Positions 12,954-16,022 of a stretch of DNA of 16,022 bases are shown in pieces; the first letter of the stretch is position 1, and every line of letters starts with the position of its first letter. The translations under genes were made by a program, and so were the position numbers. The DNA lies in NCBI GenBank assembly GCA_019348445.1, contig JAHWJK010000024.1, positions 1-16,022 of the forward strand. Reading direction: 5' to 3'. Origin of the DNA: Actinomycetota bacterium. Lineage in GTDB: Bacteria; Actinomycetota; CADDZG01; WHSQ01. Below the pieces are notes generated by a model. That model saw nothing but the letters and a program-made list of their open reading frames with translations, had not been told where the DNA came from and did not search any database.

Positions 12954-14180
12954 CTACTTCTTGGCTTTGACCAGGAAGACGTCGAACCCACGCTGGATGT
13001 CGTTGGAGAAGACGTACTTGCTTCCCTCGTGGATCTTCGAAGACCAGCTCGAGCCGCCGTCCGGCTGGAACCAGCCGATCTCCTTGACGCCACCGGCCGA
13101 GTGCTCGCCGAAGGCGGCACCGGTCATGTCGGAGATGTCGAGGACGCGGGTCCCGGCCGTGTACCAGGAGATCGACAGGGTCTTGCCATCGTCGGAGAGG
13201 TCGAAGACGTGGCTCGTGCATCCGCCGAGGCCACCCTGGTTGTCCTTGGCCATGATGAGCTCTTTGGGCTCGTAGATGCCGGTCAGGATCGGCATGACGC
13301 CACCCTCGAGACGGTAGAAGTAGAGCGCACCGCCGGGGCACGGGTAGCCCATGCCGCCGCCGCCCTCGTCGCCGATGATCAGGCCCTTGTCGTCGGCCGT
13401 GAACTTGGCGTCATGGGTGATCGAGCAACCGGGGCACTGGAACACGTTCTGAAGCTTCGGGTTCTCGACGTCTGTCGTGTCGAAGAGCTCGATGCTCTCG
13501 ATGCCGGCGGTAACGGCCTGCGTGCCCTTGCTGTTGAACGAGATGTCGTGCGGGCTCATGCCGACGCTGAGCGCGGTGTTGACGAGCTTCGGCTTCTTCG
13601 GGTCCTTGATCGACCAGATCTCGATCGATCCGCGGCCGTTCACCAGATCCGAATCCGAGTTGTAGACGTACGGCTTCTTCGGGTGCGCGGTGACGTTGTG
13701 CGAGCCGCGCGCGATCTCGGCGACACCGATCGCCTTCGGCTTCTTCGGGTTCGAGATGTCGACGGTCATGAAGCCCTTCTTGCCGTTCATCAGGCACGAC
13801 TCGGGTCCCCCGGCGGAGTCCGCCGCCATGAGGAGGGTCTTCTGGTCGTGGCTGATCTGGATGTCGCTCTGGTACACGGAGCACTTCAGCCACGCGACTT
13901 CCTTCGGCTTGGCGGGGTTCGTGATGTCGATGACGTGCAGGCCGCCGCCGTCCTTGATCTGAGCGAACGAGCCGGTGAACGCGTAGTCGCGCCCTTTGAT
14001 CGTCGCGAACTCCATGTCCGAGCCACCTGAGTAGCCGATGTTCGCGATGATCTTCATGTTGCGGCCTTCGCCCTTGAGCGGGGCGTTGGTCCTCTCCGCT
14101 GCCGCGGGGGCCGCGACCGCACCTGCGACCAGGCCCGCAACGGCGGCGGTGGCGACAAGCGCTCTACGCGTCCGTTTCAT
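12954..14180 (-). CDS. Secreted LVIVD-repeat beta-propeller protein
   Basis: The 408-residue protein has a signal peptide (MKRTRR, then an Ala/Val core, cleavage near AAA-ER at ~29) and no later membrane segment, so it is secreted. Repeats of the LVIVD type (a strand ending V.DI.NP..P) appear as LHVIDITNPAKPK (81-93), FMTVDISNPKKPK (137-149), IEIWSIKDPKKPK (186-198), a variant IELFDTTDVENPK (230-242) and TRVLDISD (344-351), implying a propeller of six or seven blades. Histidines recur at similar blade positions (H111, H161, H211, H256, H324), with six cysteines including CPGC (249-252). The function of such proteins is unknown. ATG 14180 follows AGGGAG at seven bases. It lies 38 nt after the 226-residue secreted protein gene, likely one transcript ending at the hairpin 12925-12898. 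Confidence 0.87.
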   Translation of the reverse strand: MKRTRRALVATAAVAGLVAGAVAAPAAAERTNAPLKGEGRNMKIIANIGYSGGSDMEFATIKGRDYAFTGSFAQIKDGGGLHVIDITNPAKPKEVAWLKCSVYQSDIQISHDQKTLLMAADSAGGPESCLMNGKKGFMTVDISNPKKPKAIGVAEIARGSHNVTAHPKKPYVYNSDSDLVNGRGSIEIWSIKDPKKPKLVNTALSVGMSPHDISFNSKGTQAVTAGIESIELFDTTDVENPKLQNVFQCPGCSITHDAKFTADDKGLIIGDEGGGGMGYPCPGGALYFYRLEGGVMPILTGIYEPKELIMAKDNQGGLGGCTSHVFDLSDDGKTLSISWYTAGTRVLDISDMTGAAFGEHSAGGVKEIGWFQPDGGSSWSSKIHEGSKYVFSNDIQRGFDVFLVKAKK

Positions 14181-14218
14181 CCTCGTGCTCCCTTCCTTCT
14201 TTTTGTTTGGTTAACGAG

Positions 14219-14899
14219 TTACTTGACGACGAAGGTTTTGGTGACGGTCAGCGTGTCGAGCGGCATCGCGCTGCTCGTGAAGTACGCGGATGGCGCTGCG
14301 CTGATCGATCCACCGAAGATGTTGGTCCCGGGCGTGATCTTCGAGCCCTTCTTGGCGCCGATGAGCTTTGCCGGCACGGGCACGGTGATGGTGCCGGCGC
14401 CTGCATCGAACTGGGCCTCGACGATTCCGAGCTCTTGGCAGATCGTCACGTTCGCCTCGTTCGCGGCGCAGTTACCACGGATGAAGAAAGGAGCGTGGCC
14501 GGGGTTACGCGGAGGCGGGCACTGGCCCGAGGTCGGGTCACAGACGCCACGGCTGTAGTTGGTGAACTTGCCGTCGAGCTCGACGAACTTGCCGTTGACG
14601 TTCATGTCCCACGTGTAGCGGCTGAACTCGGGGACGCCGCCTGTGGCCGGAAGCGAGTTGAGCTGGATGACGAAGTTGACGTTCTTGCCGTCAAAGGAGA
14701 TCGCGGCGCCGGTGAGGTCCTGACCGAGGGCATCTCCGACCGGATTGAGGTTCGGGTCCACGGCGTGGCCCCAGTCGCCCTTGGCGTCGGTTCCGACGGT
14801 GAGCGGCTTCTTGGCCTTCTTAGCGGTAGCGGTGCCACCGAAGATGCTCAGTACGAGCGCTGCTGCGCCGAGCAGTGCAACGATCTTGCGTGCTTTCAT
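14219..14899 (-). CDS. Secreted protein of unknown function, beta-rich
   Basis: I do not recognise the family. The 226-residue product has a clear signal peptide (MKARK, hydrophobic 6-20, cleavage near ATA-KK). The mature part is rich in predicted beta strands and starts with Asp/Gly-rich loops (GTDAKGDWGHAVDPN, then GDALGQDLTGAAISFDGKN), a style common in secreted beta-sandwich domains. Four cysteines form two close pairs, C120/C127 and C144/C154, probably disulfides. PPPRNPGHAPFF lies between them. ATG 14899 is preferred over ATG 14923 because AGGAGA (14910-14905) is five bases upstream. It is the first gene of a likely two-gene transcript with the LVIVD protein and diverges from the M28 peptidase gene, so the three may serve a shared extracellular process. 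That link is inference from position. Confidence 0.82.
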   Translation of the reverse strand: MKARKIVALLGAAALVLSIFGGTATAKKAKKPLTVGTDAKGDWGHAVDPNLNPVGDALGQDLTGAAISFDGKNVNFVIQLNSLPATGGVPEFSRYTWDMNVNGKFVELDGKFTNYSRGVCDPTSGQCPPPRNPGHAPFFIRGNCAANEANVTICQELGIVEAQFDAGAGTITVPVPAKLIGAKKGSKITPGTNIFGGSISAAPSAYFTSSAMPLDTLTVTKTFVVK

Positions 14900-14924
14900 G
14901 ACTTTCTCCTTTTGGAGTTCCATT

Positions 14925-15032
14925 CCCCTATGAGGGGTGATTTCGCCGCCACGGCGCGGCCTCCTGCAATCACAAAACGGGACGAATGCGACAGGCGCCC
15001 GGCGGCAGGTGATGGGCGCCTCGCGGCGAAAT
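14925..15032. promoter_or_regulatory. Divergent promoter region with nested inverted repeats
   Basis: This region lies between two secreted-protein genes. CCCCT-ATG-AGGGG is a 13-bp palindrome at 14925-14937. ATTTCGCCGC (14940-14949) pairs with GCGGCGAAAT (15023-15032), and inside that span AGGCGCCC (14993-15000) pairs with GGGCGCCT (15014-15021). As plus-strand RNA this would fold into a long-range stem enclosing a hairpin, ending ~46 nt before the peptidase start. No known riboswitch consensus was recognised by eye. Confidence 0.45.
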
Positions 15033-15078
15033 GAGTCTCTGCGGACCTACACCTTCTTTATTAGGAGCACTGAGACGA

Positions 15079-16022
15079 ATGACGAAGCTGAGGAAGCTCT
15101 TCGCCGTCGGAGTCGCCGGCCTGGTAGCACTCTCGCTGATGGGCGGGACGCAGACCGTCGCTGCTGCTGCAGGCCCGAAGTTCATCAACCTGAAAAAGGT
15201 GCCCAAGCCGAAGATCTCGGGGGCCGAGATCATCACCGGCCTCGAGGAATTCGTTAACAAGTTCCCGATGCGGCACAACATGCTGCCGAACAACGACGCC
15301 GCCGCGAAGTTCCTCGCTAAGGAAGCCAAGAAGTACGGCTTCAAGGCGAAGATCCTCGAATTCGAGGTTGGTTCCCGCACGGTGAAGGTCGTCGAGGCTC
15401 TCAAGCTCGGCAAGACCAAGCCCGACGAGTGGATCGCATTCATCTCTCACTACGACGTCGTCGCCGGCGGTGGCTTCACCGTCCAAGGTGCCTACGACGA
15501 CGGCAGCGGGACGAACATGATGCGCTACTTCGCCAAGGCGTTCTCCAAGATCAAGACGAACAGGACGCTCGCGATGCTGTGGTTCGACGCCGAAGAGAAC
15601 GGGTTGCTCGCGTCGCAGGCGTACGCCGAGCACCTCAAGAAGAAGGGCCAGAAGGTCTACGCCGGGCTCGGCTTCGACATGGTCGGCATCGGTTACCCGG
15701 CCCGGTACTGCATCTGCATCTATCACGGCCCGAACCCTGCGGACGCAGGTAAGGCGCTCCCGATCATCGACTACGTGAACTTCGACTTCTTGAAGTTCCC
15801 CGAGGGAGACGGGGGCGCGGGTGTCTCGGCGAAGTGGCCGCTCGGAACCGATCCGCACGTGTGCAGTTGCGGTCCGAACATCCGTAACTCCGACGAGAGC
15901 AACTTCGCCGAACAGGGTTACTTCACGCTGCGGTGGACGGGGATGCGGACTGCGTTCGACTACCCGGGCTACCACCAGGCGTGGGACACGGTTCCGTTCA
16001 TGGAGCTCGTCGCCGGGGGCCG
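15079..16022 (+). CDS. Secreted M28-family zinc metallopeptidase (3' end beyond window)
   Basis: The frame is open from ATG 15079 to the window end (314 residues seen). A signal peptide (MTKLRK, hydrophobic 8-21, cleavage near AAA-GP at ~31) is followed by an M28 aminopeptidase-type domain. Co-catalytic zinc ligands are visible in order: H124 in ISHYD, D140/D141 in AYDDGSGT, the glutamate pair E172/E173 in DAEENG, D200 in GFDMVG, and H299 in PGYHQAWDT. It likely removes N-terminal residues from peptides outside the cell. Between D200 and H299 lies an insert with two CxC pairs (C211/C213, C262/C264), probably disulfide-linked. AGGAG (15063-15067) is 11 bases before the ATG. It is divergent from the LVIVD/226-residue gene pair. 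Confidence 0.95.
   Translation, partial: MTKLRKLFAVGVAGLVALSLMGGTQTVAAAAGPKFINLKKVPKPKISGAEIITGLEEFVNKFPMRHNMLPNNDAAAKFLAKEAKKYGFKAKILEFEVGSRTVKVVEALKLGKTKPDEWIAFISHYDVVAGGGFTVQGAYDDGSGTNMMRYFAKAFSKIKTNRTLAMLWFDAEENGLLASQAYAEHLKKKGQKVYAGLGFDMVGIGYPARYCICIYHGPNPADAGKALPIIDYVNFDFLKFPEGDGGAGVSAKWPLGTDPHVCSCGPNIRNSDESNFAEQGYFTLRWTGMRTAFDYPGYHQAWDTVPFMELVAGG

Noticed and set aside
12948..14030. Long plus-strand frame opposite the LVIVD gene (360 codons)
   Set aside because: Composition is typical of antisense shadow in GC-rich DNA, with no domain or ribosome binding site; the minus-strand gene has a signal peptide and repeats.
14207..15034. Plus-strand frame opposite the 226-residue secreted protein gene
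   Set aside because: No ribosome binding site, shadow composition, and it covers the divergent promoter region; the minus-strand gene has a signal peptide and AGGAGA site.
1..16022. CRISPR arrays, tRNA or rRNA genes, insertion sequences, prophage or defence genes
   Set aside because: No regularly spaced repeats, RNA-gene hallmarks, transposase or phage protein motifs were seen on either strand.

Overview
The window is GC-rich double-stranded DNA with a strong G/C bias at third codon positions. Genes are dense, start codons are often GTG or TTG, and many genes overlap or abut. The gene set is that of a free-living actinobacterium (Actinomycetota): an MtrAB-like two-component pair, a PimB-like glycosyltransferase, a long-chain polyprenyl diphosphate synthase, a Csp3-like copper storage protein and several secreted propeller proteins. 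I could not place it in a genus. I saw no tRNA, rRNA, CRISPR array, insertion sequence or prophage gene. It reads as ordinary chromosome from a poorly characterised lineage.

Left part (1-2104). A minus-strand gene is cut by the window start. A plus-strand run follows: a YjbQ/UPF0047 protein, a polyprenyl diphosphate synthase that starts directly after it, and an 18-cysteine four-helix copper storage protein.

Signalling block (2108-6522). A stand-alone receiver-domain protein and a small single-CBS protein precede an OmpR-family regulator and a HAMP/HisKA sensor kinase that strongly resemble MtrA and MtrB. A convergent ECF sigma factor shares its stop with the kinase, and a divergent Crp/Fnr-family regulator follows. 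Three non-coding spots in this block carry GTnAC-type pentamers repeated every 11 bp, which is the operator layout of GlnR/MtrA-type regulators. I infer a local MtrA-like regulon covering the receiver protein, the CBS protein and the sigma factor.

Middle part (6579-10276). A small helical protein with two tandem ~50-residue repeats has a clear sigma70-like promoter. Its predicted terminator lies inside the 3' end of the convergent TetR gene. The TetR gene, a short HPF/RaiA-like protein and a family-4 glycosyltransferase form a minus-strand cluster. A compact HD-GYP phosphodiesterase is divergent from it.

Right part (10269-16022). This is an envelope and secretion district. It holds a large exported protein with Asp-box propeller repeats, an integrin-like VWA domain and a C-terminal anchor; a secreted LVIVD-type propeller with regularly spaced histidines, co-directional with an unrecognised 226-residue secreted protein; and a secreted M28 zinc peptidase cut by the window end. 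The divergent promoter region before the peptidase contains several inverted repeats.

The most interesting items are the three 11-bp-phased repeat sites, the histidine pattern in the LVIVD propeller, the propeller-VWA surface protein, the sigma factor without an adjacent anti-sigma gene, and the unexplained inverted repeats at 5594-5611, 7306-7352 and 14925-15032.
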